From positions 26,799,896-26,863,895 of the forward strand of contig CM043960.1 of the NCBI GenBank assembly GCA_014529385.2: 64,000 nt of DNA, given 5' to 3'. Positions within the stretch are counted from its first letter, which is position 1. Every line of letters begins with the position of its first letter. The translations under genes and the position numbers were made by a program. The stretch comes from Adiantum capillus-veneris. Taxonomy: Eukaryota > Streptophyta > Polypodiopsida > Polypodiales > Pteridaceae. The notes under the pieces were generated by a model. That model worked only from the letters and a program-made list of their open reading frames with translations. It was not told where the DNA came from and did not search any database. Shown here one piece after another: positions 1 through 10,882 of the stretch.

Positions 1-631
1 ACCAGCTTGATAAGTACAAAGAATCATTCTTGTAGATAGAGTTAGCATATTGTAGTGTTTTTGCAAGTACAAATTTAGAGGTAGACAAGGGGTTTAACTA
101 CAATTTCTACAAATATAGGATCAAAATGTCCTCTAGGTAAAAATTGTGAAGATGTCCTTTAAATGAGGGAGGGAAGAGAATTGTGATAGGTGGATTAAGC
201 AAACCTTTGTATCTTTGTCATCTATCAATACATTGATGTGAGCATCAAAGGGCACATGGATTTGGGAAAAGGGTTTGTAAAACACGTGTACATTGGATTT
301 TTGGGGTGGTAGTGGCCCTTAATGACAATATATTATTTTTGGATATACATAAAATTGAATTTTGATTTTTGAATTTTGGCTTTGGCACAAACAATCCCCA
401 GGTTTTGGGCTTGCATTGATGACCAAATGAAACCCTAAATCATGATAAAAGAAAACACAAAAAATCCTTGGTTCTTGGATGGACAAAAACCCTCTAATTT
501 CCACTTGAAAGTGTTAAATCCCATGTTGTCTACATCTTCTATATAGGGGGATATTTTTTGGCGAGCGTTTTTTTGGAGTCCGATGAGCAGATTCCAAAAA
601 GATTCTTTCTCTCTTCTTTTCTTAACTTTTT

Positions 632-634
<3 letters not shown>

Positions 635-697
<63 letters not shown>
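635..697. repeat. (CT)n microsatellite
   Basis: Uninterrupted CT dinucleotides for about 60 bases, ending in CGCGCG. A second, less pure CT tract follows at about 792-880. Confidence 0.95.
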
Positions 698-699
<2 letters not shown>

Positions 700-789
700 G
701 CGCGTTCTCTTAGATTTTTTTCCTTGGTAAACACACATTGATCCCACATTGTCGTCACCATCGCTTTTTCTCCTTTTTTCTCTCCCTTG

Positions 790-791
<2 letters not shown>

Positions 792-826
<35 letters not shown>

Positions 827-880
827 CTCTCCCTCTCTCTCTACCCCCTAATCCGTCCATCTCTCTCTCTCTCTCTCTAG
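792..880. repeat. Interrupted (CT)n microsatellite
   Basis: CT dinucleotides broken by short CCC and GAT interruptions. Non-coding. Confidence 0.9.
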
Positions 881-1136
881 GAGAAGTTTACACCTAGATC
901 AATTTACATCAAGATTATTGCCAACAAAAAGAGAGATTAAAAGTTGTATAACCCAAGATAATCCAAAACATCTTTGCCAAAGGTCCAACTGCTACCCAAT
1001 CTATATCAACGTTGAAAGCTACAACACATGGCAAAAAATGTGTCACAAAATTGTACAATCTTGGGCTTCACTCTAAGTTTGGATATGTGTGTTCACGACT
1101 AAGAGCATTGTAGACATGTACTTTGCTTAGCATGGG

Positions 1137-2441
1137 CTAATGTATGAACATGTTTTCATTTTGGCTCAATCCAAGAACTCTCAAGAAAATGAAGTACAAG
1201 TGCTTGCAAGACAGATAAAATTTTTTCTTGGCCTCCCTATTGGTGAAATCAGGGCATGTGCAATAGGGCTCATCCTTGATGTGCACCTCATACACCACCA
1301 CATGTCCATATACTACGTGATGCTTGAAGACTTCATGTGCTTTGTCTACAATGCATTTCTCTTCAATCACCTTAGCCTTTAAACAAAGAGCGAGCCCAAT
1401 TTTCTTAGCTGCCTCCTCTGAAATGGAAGTCCAAAATTTGATTCTTATTGAACCACTGCTACTTGCTTTTGTTGAAGCGGAAGAGGAATCATCTCCACCC
1501 CTAGGAGGAGTTCGCATGGTTGTTTCACTCTCTTGATCTCTTCCAACTGTCTCCACTTGATATCCTCCTTCAAGTAGTACCTCAAGTTATTCATCTATTA
1601 TATTTGTTCCTAGATCAACCGGCCAAGTTGTTGGGGGAGGAGATGGCCTTGGTTCTATATTATGATCCACCACATAGAAATAAATAACATGTCTGGGACA
1701 AACCAGAACCATTGTCTGAGTAGCCCAATTGGATGTTTTCTATACCCCTCAAAGGATGGTGCAGGAGTCCCTTTACTACATGCCACAATAATTTGTCCAC
1801 ATCTTTTTCCACCGCTGGGGGTGCCACTGCATGTCACACAACTACCAATCAAGATTCTTCTGATTTCCCACATAGCTTCATTGACCTTTCATTCCAAAAC
1901 ACAAAAATGTCTTTTCTTTGGAATTCTCACTCCCATCTACTACCCGTGAATCTTCCATGAAAATGATCTTCCTTGGCCTTTCGTGTGTTGTGCGGTCTTG
2001 TGTTTTTGCATTGTACATTGGCCCATGTGTTGATTCATCCTCAACATCAATCAGAATCGATGGCCCTCGCTTTTGCCGAATAGTTTCTTTGTCTCCTTCA
2101 AGTGGGGTACGAGCCTTATACATGGGCGTTCTAGATGTATTCTCATTTATTACTCTTATCACTTGTGATGGACTAGAGGAAACTCTTTCCTTGAGCCTCT
2201 ATAGTGAAGGACCCTTTCCAATATGCTTACCTTGAGAGTAAGAAACCGCCTTCGTGCTTTGTAGTATTGCATTTTCCATATCTAAAGTACATGCATCATA
2301 CAATGAGATTTTTCTTTTGAACCCTTTGCCTGCAAGCCAGCTACCATGCTTTCTCTCGACCAAGTTGGTTCTTGGAGTGTTTGCCCCATCAACACTTCTC
2401 TCTATTGCTGACATGATGCTCCCCCAATGTGCAATACGCAC
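1137..2441 (-). pseudogene. Broken gene with C-terminal SWIM zinc finger
   Basis: Four minus-strand open stretches (2441-2199, 2162-1878, 1873-1655, 1556-1137) read like successive parts of one protein but lie in different frames with stops between them. The last stretch (139 aa) carries a SWIM zinc-finger pattern: Cys99-x-Cys101, 15 residues, then Cys117-x-His119, followed by a hydrophobic helix. SWIM domains bind zinc and occur in MULE-type transposases and in plant regulatory proteins. The first stretch contains TNLVERKH, loosely like the TNN..E region around the last acidic catalytic residue of some transposases, which makes a decayed DNA-transposon protein the best guess. The third stretch has a C-x2-C cluster. 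Exon boundaries are not resolved, so a cellular gene with introns cannot be excluded. Confidence 0.5.
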
Positions 2442-2461
2442 TTCCCACCAACTCCACTAAG

Positions 2462-3612
2462 AGTCCATTGCAAGGATGTTTTTTTCCATGCAATTTCCAT
2501 TTTGCCACCATTGTTGAAGTAGACAAGACTCCTGTGCAGTAGCTGCCTCTTTAGAGGAGGCTAGACATCTATGAAATCCTCTCTCTCACATCTATGACCC
2601 TCCATAACTTCATCTATGCACTGCCAAAAAAGAATTTGTGATTCTATGTCTTCCTCTTTCATCTCACATGTTGCAATAGTGAGGAGATCCTGCATGCTGC
2701 AACAAAAGACAAGCACATTAGTAAACACATTGCTAGTTGTTTCATTAGGAAGAAAATGAGGTCTAAGGGGACGTCTTTATTTTCCATGGGATAAAAAAGG
2801 AGATTATGGAAGGGGCAAATGTGTGGATTCCATGTGGACTAAAATGGTGGGTATCGCACGGCCTAAAAGTAAGTGGTCAAACTTGTACTCTTTTATAAAT
2901 TATAAAGAAAAAATCTCTTATAAATTCAAAAAACTAAAATTTTCTCTAAATAGTTGAGTGAAACCCAATCCTTTCTCTCTCTAGTGGTTGCCACCAGTTT
3001 CTCGCCCCTCTCTCCTAAAAAGGAGGTCCCTCCAAAAACGTGCTGATCATTCCCTCCCTCCTTCTCTATCGTACCATCTCTCACTTCTCTTCACTCCACC
3101 TTGCAAGTTGCTTCTCTTTCCTTCCTTTTAGTTTTCCCTCCCAAAAGCTCTATAGCAGAAGTTTAAACCTCCTTTCCCTCCTCAAGATTACTGCATTCTC
3201 CTCAAGCTGAAGTTCTCCATTTCTCCATGGGCCTCACTAAACACCTCTAGCTAAAGCTGAACATCTGTAGCATATCCTTCTGCTAGATCATCCCTCTTTC
3301 TTTCCTCAAAAAAATTAGTACTACTTCTTCATTAAGCTCTCTAGAGAGGATCTACTTCCCTCTCATGCAAGATTATACTCCCCATTAAGCCAACAAGCAG
3401 GTGGAGTAGTATAGCATGGCATCCTCCACCTTTGTGTACCATCAAGATTCTTGCTCTTTATATAGGTGAGAACATGGATGTGAATGTATAATCATAAGTG
3501 TTTGTCTGCAGGTTGTGCCACTATTCCCCATGGCATCATCAGGTACGCGACGGCTAGGAGTGTCATTGACTCCATTTCATGTAGCAATGTACAAGACGAC
3601 AATTGATACTGG
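2462..3612. other. Intergenic, no gene seen
   Basis: Pyrimidine-rich, AT-rich sequence with no convincing coding frame. A TATA-like TTTATATAGG occurs near 3456, upstream of the weak plus-strand frames that follow. A promoter there is only a possibility. Confidence 0.4.
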
Positions 3613-4806
3613 GTGACGATGGAGTTCAAACAAATGATGTGGGTGACGATGCAGCCTAGCTCAAAAGGTGTACACAAGGTCTCAAAGAGACACATGGCTT
3701 CTCAAGCACAACATTGGAAGGGAAGAATCATGGAGTTCAAGCAAACACAAGATAGCAAGAGGCTTGCAAAGGTGCAACATGTGTATGTTGCTTCCCAACT
3801 GAAGCTAGAGACCGCATTGGCTCCATCGAGGTTTCCTGCAAATTTTAATTTTACTCCTCTTTCAAGTTTTTTGGTCGTCTTAGTATTTTTGCCTTGTGTG
3901 TTGCTTTTGATGACTATAAGATTTCCATTGCTTGTTCATGTTTGCAGATGTTTTTCCATCCAATTTTGTAGAGTGGGAGCCAATAGAGTCCTTCACAAGA
4001 ACTTTTGAGGCCATCCACACTGAGCTTGGCAAGTTGCTCTATGCTGGTTGTCAATCCTTTGAGCTTGCCTCATGTGATTTTTTTTTTATAATCATACTTA
4101 TGTCACACCTAGGCAAAATGGATATGGTAATCTTTCTCCGGTTCACTTGCCAACCTTGGAGAGTTTGGAATGGCCTAAGCCAGACAGTTCCTTGATCGCA
4201 ACAACCAAAAGGCGAATCAAGGTGGATGTGCAAGCAGCAATGAACTACACCTATGGTTCCCACAAAGCCACGGTAACATGGTTTATGCCTCTTTGTGTGT
4301 TAGTATTTATATTTTGACTTCAGAGTGTTCATAGGACACCAACAATGTGGACTTGCAAAGGGGTAAGTGCGATCAACGGATTCCTTACAGCAGCTGGATG
4401 GGAAACTAAGGTGGTCAACCACCAGGGAGATGGAATCAAGAGCTCTATAGTTGCTGACAATGTGGTGTTCAAATACCATATTGTGAAGCAAAGCTTGTCA
4501 ATGGTTTTTCCCTATAGAAGATGGCAGCTGACAATGGGAGAATGGGAGGCACTAGAATCTGATGTTGCTGCTAGAGAATCAGTTGACATGCAAATACGCC
4601 TCCCTGACAATGAATTGCACCACATTATAGTGAATAATGACTGGCACCTCAGTCACCTTTGCGAGTATCTTAATCTCAAATATACCTTGCCCAAGCAATA
4701 CCTCTTTGTAATCAATGAAAAGTTTGTTCGCTCCAAAAAAGAGAAGAGCTTTCTGTGTGAGAACGTTACTTTTCTGCGATGTATTTTTGTAAATGTTTAT
4801 AATTGA
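3613..4806 (+). other. Unrecognised plus-strand frames, possibly a split gene
   Basis: Open frames at 3613-4008, 3932-4195 and 4345-4806 follow each other on the plus strand, and the codon use of the last (153 aa) looks protein-like. I recognise no domain, and no signal peptide or membrane segment is evident. They could be exons of one decayed gene, since GT and AG dinucleotides are available at the joints, or they could be chance ORFs. No function is assigned. Confidence 0.25.
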
Positions 4807-5135
4807 CAGGGATTTTGCTCTCATTAATACATACGATGTTTTGAATCTAATTTTTGCGCATACTTGTTTATTCTCAACTTGTTCAAGTTTTTTATTGAAA
4901 TGTGATTTTTTTTTAATGTGGAGCACAAATGTTTTCAATGTCGATGTTTTTCAATGCCTTGTCGCGTGATTTGTTCAAAATTATAGTTTTAAGTTATTTT
5001 GACGTTAACTTTAAGTGATTTTTAAAAAGTGACTTTGGGTATATAAGTGAATTTCTAGGTTTTAAAGTTCATTTCTCACATTCACAAAACTCTCTTTGCA
5101 TCTTCTTCCTCCTTTAAAGCTACTTTGAGTTCTTT

Positions 5136-5456
5136 CTAGTTTCTCCCATGCCCATCTTTAATTGCTTTGACATGTTCCCCAATTTCTGGAGCAACAACTA
5201 GCTCAAAGCTTTGAATCATCTCACCTTCTGACACACGATGCAACTTCATCTCCTTCACATACTCGTGCAAGAACTTGGTTACATCTTTGCCATTGAACGG
5301 ATCCATTCTGTTGACGACCGCTTGTATGGTTTTGGTTGCTAAAATCTCCCTTCTTTCGGTGGCATGTTGTTGCTGCATGAACATTGCAAATTCTTGAAAC
5401 ATTTTCATTATTGCTGGGTCAAAATGCATACCATGTTGCTCCACATGATCACCCAT
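5136..5456 (-). pseudogene. Truncated gypsy gag (N-terminal part)
   Basis: About 107 codons from an ATG at 5456 encode a Gag-like N-terminus: a Met/Gln-rich helix, then FNGKDVTKFLHEYVKEMKLH, which resembles the start of the retrotransposon gag domain of Ty3/gypsy elements (the F.G.....FL pattern). Gag forms the virus-like particle in the cytoplasm. The frame stops at 5136 and no protease, RT or integrase follows leftwards, so the element is 3'-truncated. A candidate primer-binding site lies 34 bases upstream of the ATG. The upstream extension of the frame to 5504 runs through that site and is unlikely to be coding. Confidence 0.55.
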
Positions 5457-5489
5457 GGTTACCCACAAAATCTCACCCTTGCAGATTCG

Positions 5490-5503
5490 CGTCGGGTTCA
5501 CCA
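5490..5503 (-). other. Candidate tRNA primer-binding site
   Basis: On the minus strand this reads TGGTGAACCCGACG, complementary to a tRNA 3' end ...CGTCGGGTTCACCA, which includes the CCA tail. It sits six bases from a TG..CA-type LTR edge at 5510 and just upstream of the gag fragment, where a retrotransposon PBS should be. Confidence 0.5.
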
Positions 5504-5509
5504 AAAATA

Positions 5510-6900
5510 TGTCGATAATTTTACGGTATTGCTAGGAAAGCACCGGGCTTTTGGCTGTGAGATTTTGTGAGAGAATTCCAAAAACTTTATGAAGGAGTTA
5601 TAACATAGATGCTGTCTAGGGTTTAGAAGTAAGTGTAATCAAAGAAGCGCCACTCTTTCTCTCTTGCACTCACATACACAAAGAAAGAACACAAAAGAGA
5701 ATAGCAAAACAACACAAAGATTAAAACATCAAGGCTATGATCGTATCGTATCATGGGTAATATGAAAGGGTTAATAGATGAGTTAATGGCATTCAATCTT
5801 TGCGGACCAAACAGGCTACAAATTGTTCTTTGGAATTGTAATTTTGTGCTTACTATAATACATATTTTTATTCTAGTGATTGGGATTAATTGTGTGTACA
5901 AATTCTCTTGGTTCATAGCAAGATAACTACACTTACATCAAAAGAAAAGTTACAGTCTATAAGGGGTTGTATGATGGGATCTGGTGAAAGAAGTATTTCA
6001 TTGAGTCTTTTAGGGCCAAACATAAACACTATACGTTATTGAAAGTGTATTTTATGGCTAATCCATATATTAATTATAATACATCGTATACAGTGGAAGC
6101 GATAAAAATTCAAATCATGTGGATTTTCATCTAGGATAACTTTAGTATGTGAAAAATATAGATATGAGAGAAGTGAAGGAAATAGAATTTCCCTCCCAAG
6201 CCCTATTCTTGCCCGTAGGCAATAAGGATACTGCGGGGAGAGATGTACCTGTAGCAAGGAGAACCTAGAATTTATAGGGAGAATGAGTTTCTAAGAGTGA
6301 GAGATAGATTTGGTTAGGGAGGGAGATGAAATTAGAGATATATGTTGGATTAGAGATGGAAAAGAAAGCAACAAAAAACCAAACAAAATATCAAAGTAAA
6401 ACACATATTACTTGACAGAACCTTCGGGAGGAGTTCACCATTATGATGGAGAAAGAAGAAGATGGAAGACTTCAGCCTTGATTGATGCACCAAGTTCAAG
6501 ACCTTCTTTGATTAAAGTTGATCTTCCAACTATAGCTTACAAGATTGGCTAGTCTTCCTCTAGGAGCAAGTGTAGGCTTAGGCTTATGTTTATGGCTTAC
6601 AATTAGGCATCAATCCTCTCACTCCCTTATGAATGGCTTGAATGGTTTTCAAGAAAGAAGAGGTCCTCTTTTATAGATAAAGGGAACCTCCAAGGGTTAC
6701 ACAAGAAAGAGAAGAGCCAATGTAAATAGGAACTGACAAAGTTTGAAATGAGCTATCCTTGCATGATGTGGGCAAATTAGGGGTCCACCATTTTGATCAT
6801 ATCTCTTCAACCGTGGCTCAAAATAAAAAAGTAAAAATAGGGGAAAAAAACAAAGCTCATAAGCTACGACCCCCATTTTATATACTTTTTTCAATTCGGA
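5510..6900 (-). mobile_element. Partial LTR of a minus-strand gypsy element
   Basis: The minus-strand 3' edge of this LTR ends ...CGACA at 5510, next to the PBS. A TATA box (TATAAAAG on the minus strand, 6668-6675) would drive transcription leftwards through 5.1 kb. The region 5690-6110 contains two diverged copies of a roughly 220-base unit that is also found upstream of gag in the Tat-type element (33880-34356). The far edge and a second LTR were not found, so the right boundary given is approximate. Confidence 0.4.
6668..6675 (-). promoter_or_regulatory. TATA box of partial LTR
   Basis: TATAAAAG on the minus strand, followed by a purine-rich leader. It matches the position of TATAAAAGG in the Tat-type LTRs. 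This is inference from sequence only. Confidence 0.35.
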
Positions 6901-7513
6901 TTGAAACCTTGTGCACAAAAAATCAAAATAGGGTACATTTATGGCAGCAAAAGTCTTCTTGTGGTCCCCTTAGCCTCGACTTTCATTTGATTCCAATCGG
7001 CACCTCATGCAATACTCATGACATTGCTCCTTGACAAAGAACAATCCTTGCAATAATGTATTAAAGTAGGTGTATCTTTGAAAATCATGCAAGCTAGTGT
7101 CCCACTAAGATTTGATTCCTTTCTAGTAGCTATTAAAAAGAAATATAAAAAAATATGAAAAATACATAGAATGTATATATATATATATATATATTAGAAG
7201 TTACCCAAAATATAGGATCTAGCTAGGGTGTGAAATGATAATGAGATAGTAGAAAGAAAGAACCAATGCTTTTTGCCCCAAGTTAAAGAGACAGAGCTAT
7301 TGACTCTTTTCCCATAGTACTTTCTGACTCTAAAGTACAAATATGTTACCCTTGAGATAAATAATAGGATGAGATAGAAAGCTTATTATTATACTTAGAT
7401 ATACATATGTACATTATTGGAAATATATTTATGTATCTAAAAAGTTACAAGATAAATCTAGTAGCATTTGTTCCCACTATGTACGTGTCACACCGCAACA
7501 CCACCGTGTGAAC

Positions 7514-7521
<8 letters not shown>
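6901..7521. other. AT-rich intergenic stretch
   Basis: No gene seen. It contains a short (AT)n run near 7170-7192 and otherwise unstructured AT-rich DNA. Confidence 0.4.
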
Positions 7522-7591
<70 letters not shown>

Positions 7592-7619
7592 CGTGGGGAC
7601 TGACCCCATCCCCCCCGCG

Positions 7620-7671
<52 letters not shown>

Positions 7672-7763
7672 CCCTATGTGAGTGAAGCCCTGCACCCCCC
7701 TCTCTCTCCCTCTCCCCTCGTGTGAATCACATAGATCCAAATCCCCCCCTCTCTATTGCTATC

Positions 7764-7857
<94 letters not shown>

Positions 7858-7877
7858 GGGGCGGCAAGGGTGACGCA

Positions 7878-7908
<31 letters not shown>

Positions 7909-7923
7909 TGTGTGTGTGTGTGT
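7522..7923. repeat. Compound CT / poly-C / GT microsatellite cluster
   Basis: Three CT tracts (about 7522-7589, 7623-7670, 7762-7855), a run of about 29 C (7878-7906) and a short GT run (to 7923) lie within 400 bases. Low-complexity ORFs here (Leu-Ser, Arg-Glu, poly-Pro) are artefacts. Confidence 0.95.
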
Positions 7924-9649
7924 TAGAAGTTATAAACCAACACTTCCGGTGGTATCTCCCTAATTAAAACCCTCGTGGTTTTCTCACTCTATCCATCGTT
8001 GGATGATATTAAGTGACTTACAAACACTAGCTAGTAAACTAAAAGGAATTTTTTCTCGATATAGCTCTATATTGGTCTTTATCCATCTATACCTCTCTCT
8101 GGGAGTATCCTTGCCAAGATAATGTGAAATCTAGGTCAACATCTTTGTAGAAAAAAAAAATCTTAAAAGTTACATCCACTTTTCTACTCTGTGTGTGTGT
8201 GTGTGTGTGTGTAGTACACATTGGAAGTCCAAGGCCAAAAATAAATGGGACCTTGTGTAAGGTGGCTCACCTACTAGAATTGCTTAACATGGAGTGGGAC
8301 AGATGGAATACGTTAATTGTACCGTGAGGTGCATGCCTGATAAGGAGTAGCTAATAGCTGGCACCTTACACTTAGTCTCTAGAGCGCATGGGTGTATTGA
8401 AGCTCTGAATGGGAAACCGATGCGTGATGCATATAAAAACAGAAGGCTGTAATACCAAAACTCCACCTATAGCCCATACGCACAGACAGAGCGCTAAACA
8501 CTATACTGTCATACTCGAATGCTTTCATCTAACCTACACACGTAGCTGTATCTTCTCACATTATACACGCAGGCAAGGAAATTGCTACCTAGTTCATCTC
8601 CTACACAGAACGTAAGCCTGCACACATACACGCACATACAGCTGGCGGCATACTACCCCATAGGATGAACATCATTCAAGCATCCAAGTAGTGGGATCGT
8701 TAGCAACTTCCGGTGGTGACACACCAATACATAAAGGAGTTGTGCTACTCATCATAGGTAATTAGACAATGGTTTTTTGTTCTGTTTTTTTTAAACTCGT
8801 TGCATTTAAATAGAATGTAAAGTTATGTAAATAGACATGGAGAAAGTGGGAGCATATTTGCTCTGCATAGCATAACGTATACTTGTTGAGTATGCGTATA
8901 AGGGCATAATATGGGGGAAATATTCAAAAAGAAAAATCTGCATGGTATAAACACTAACCGGAATGCCATGTAATCCGCATGGTTCAAAAAACTATGTAAT
9001 GAATATCTCATATGCATGGCAATGGATGCTGGCTTGGGATACATGGCTGATAGGCAAGAAACATGCCAAACTAGCTCTTAATTCTCCATGCAATAAGATA
9101 GAGTACACTCTAGTTGGTAAATAAAAATGAAGTTATGCAAAAGTAGTCAGCATGGTGTAACATATATGGTGGTAAATCTATGAACGTACGTCTGATATAG
9201 CATGTTTTGGTTTTATTTATTATAAAACACAGTTTGAAAGATGGTAAGATTATTGTTGAGAAGAATGTAGCAATATGCATAATAGGTTGTATTTAAAAGG
9301 AAAATTTTGAACACTGGTTGACTGAATGTCACATAATGGTAATCATCTGCTCATGAAATAGCATTTTGTATGGTCTTTTTTGGCAGCCTTAATCGGAAAT
9401 CATTCAAAACGGTCTCAACACAAAGTGTACGGATGATGACCCCGAGCTCTCAGGTAGACTTTCGGTCTACTGAGAAGATGTCCAACCAGAATTTTGCATA
9501 AGTTCTTTTTAAGTCTTTCTAGACATTAAAAGTTACTTTTAAGTATTGGTCTTAAACCATTTAGGAAAGTTTGCTTTACTTTTTTAAACTAAGAACTTGT
9601 AAAGTAAGTTATTGTGGAAATGGTCTGCTGACTGGTATGCGCATTGAAG

Positions 9650-9935
9650 AAAATCCTCATGTGAGGCTCCTCAAAGAGGAGGGAAAGTTTATTTTGAAAA
9701 ACATGTCTAGTTGCAAACAAAACTCTGGCAAACTTTTGCCAAAAGGAAAAGACTTTATAAATTTTATAAGTTTGACATAACCTTGTCTTGAAAACTGCGT
9801 ACATACTTGGCTGGGTAGTTCTAGATTTATCATTTAAAACAAAATCCTCATGTGAGGCTCCTACAAAAGGAGGGCTAGTCTACTTTTTGAAAAATGGGAC
9901 TACTTACAAACGAAACTCTGCCAAAATTTTGGCAA
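9650..9935 (+). promoter_or_regulatory. Duplicated dyad-rich upstream unit (copy 1)
   Basis: Two direct copies about 190 bases apart each contain CCTCATGTGAGG, a CTCCT...AGGAG stem and a palindromic TGCCAAAATTTTGGCA-type box (perfect 16-base palindrome at 9919-9934; imperfect partner near 9723). They lie upstream of a TATA box. The same arrangement exists in copy 2 at about 55150-55438. Confidence 0.5.
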
Positions 9936-9962
9936 ATTACAAGTAATACATATCTTATCCTT

Positions 9963-9969
9963 TATATAA
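9963..9969 (+). promoter_or_regulatory. TATA box of dispersed repeat, copy 1
   Basis: TATATAA followed by a CT-rich leader and then, about 240 bases on, a protein-like frame. The box is conserved in copy 2 at 55467-55473. Confidence 0.45.
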
Positions 9970-10212
9970 CCCCAAAATGAAGCTTTGCTTCTAACTCTTT
10001 TTCTCTCTATCTCTCTTTCTTTCTCTATCTCTCTCTCTTTATCCTCTCAGGCTCTCATTCTATGCACTTCGGGGGTAGATTTTCCACTTTCACATGTAAT
10101 CACTATGCAAATGTTGTTTTCCACCCGAGTTTTCTCCAGCTACTCTTAGAAGCTAGCATATAACATAGACCACTGATAGACATACTCTGGTTTATGAAAT
10201 TGTACTACAGGG

Positions 10213-10495
10213 TATGATGCTTTCTATCGGAAGCCAAACTATGGGGGATATACCATTCTTTGAGAATGCGAGCCCAGAAACTTACAAGAGATGCTACTTA
10301 TCCAATGGAAAGCCACGTCCCTCCGCCATACGTGATTTTTTGAAAGGATGCAAATAATTCTTCATCATCAAACCAAGAACAACTAGTGTACCAGTTGAAA
10401 TTATGGTAGAGGAAAGTCTACCAAACAAACCTATTGTAGAAAATACTGTTAAAAACTGGATCATGCCTGATAGAGAAGCAAAGAAAAAACTTATC
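10213..10495 (+). pseudogene. Broken copy of the repeat-borne ORF
   Basis: This frame is similar to the 113-aa frame at 55691-56032. It starts at the matching ATG, shares the IPFFENASP and RTTSVPVEIMVEESLP segments, but has an in-frame TAA after FLKGCK. After KKL it runs into the point where this copy lost about 245 bases. The protein family is not recognised. Confidence 0.4.
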
Positions 10496-10882
10496 TATTA
10501 TGTCTACTGTCTTTTATGTCTTATCTATTTTGGTCAAGTGTCAATATATGGTTCTCTAAGAGGGGATATCAAATTTAATCTCTCTCTTTATTTCTCGATT
10601 TGTCTTGGTCGAACAAGTACCATATATTGAACTTGCCTTCATTCTACACTATTTACAATTTATCTCTGATAACATCTTTCACATTGGCTGGATTGTATCT
10701 CTCACACAATTTGGATACTCTGATGATAAAAGGATTCATATCTCCTATTGGGACACAATGCCTACTATCGTGCTTCAAGGGGACTGACTTTCATAAGAGT
10801 CTTTTTGACTATGAGAAAAAGGAAATACATGAAAAAGAGCTTTTGGCTTCAAAAACAACATCTGTTAATGATGTAAGGTCCC

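Larger units (their letters stand above)
1..1136. other. AT-rich intergenic stretch with CT tracts
   Basis: I see no gene here. The stretch is AT-rich and holds two long CT tracts (635-697 and about 792-880). The open frames across the tracts encode only Arg-Glu or Leu-Ser repeats and are microsatellite artefacts. Confidence 0.6.
7997..10586 (+). repeat. Unclassified dispersed repeat, copy 1
   Basis: This stretch is closely similar, in the same orientation, to 51602-51794 plus 53728-56330. Both copies share the order: CGTTGGATGATATT start, GT run, AT-rich body, a duplicated unit of short dyads, a TATATAA box, a CT-rich leader and a protein-like frame. Copy 1 lacks a block of about 245 bases that copy 2 has near its 3' end, and its frame carries a stop (CAAATAATT near 10350). 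No terminal inverted repeats or LTRs were found. It could be a retroelement, an endogenous viral relic or a segmental duplication. Past 10586 copy 1 continues into AT-rich DNA up to the G2 LTR. Confidence 0.75.

Noticed and set aside
7468-7967. Leu-Ser, Arg-Glu and His-Thr repeat ORFs
   Set aside because: Direct translations of CT, GA and GT microsatellites. The same applies at 435-860, 51735-52043, 53473-53736 and 56282-56720.
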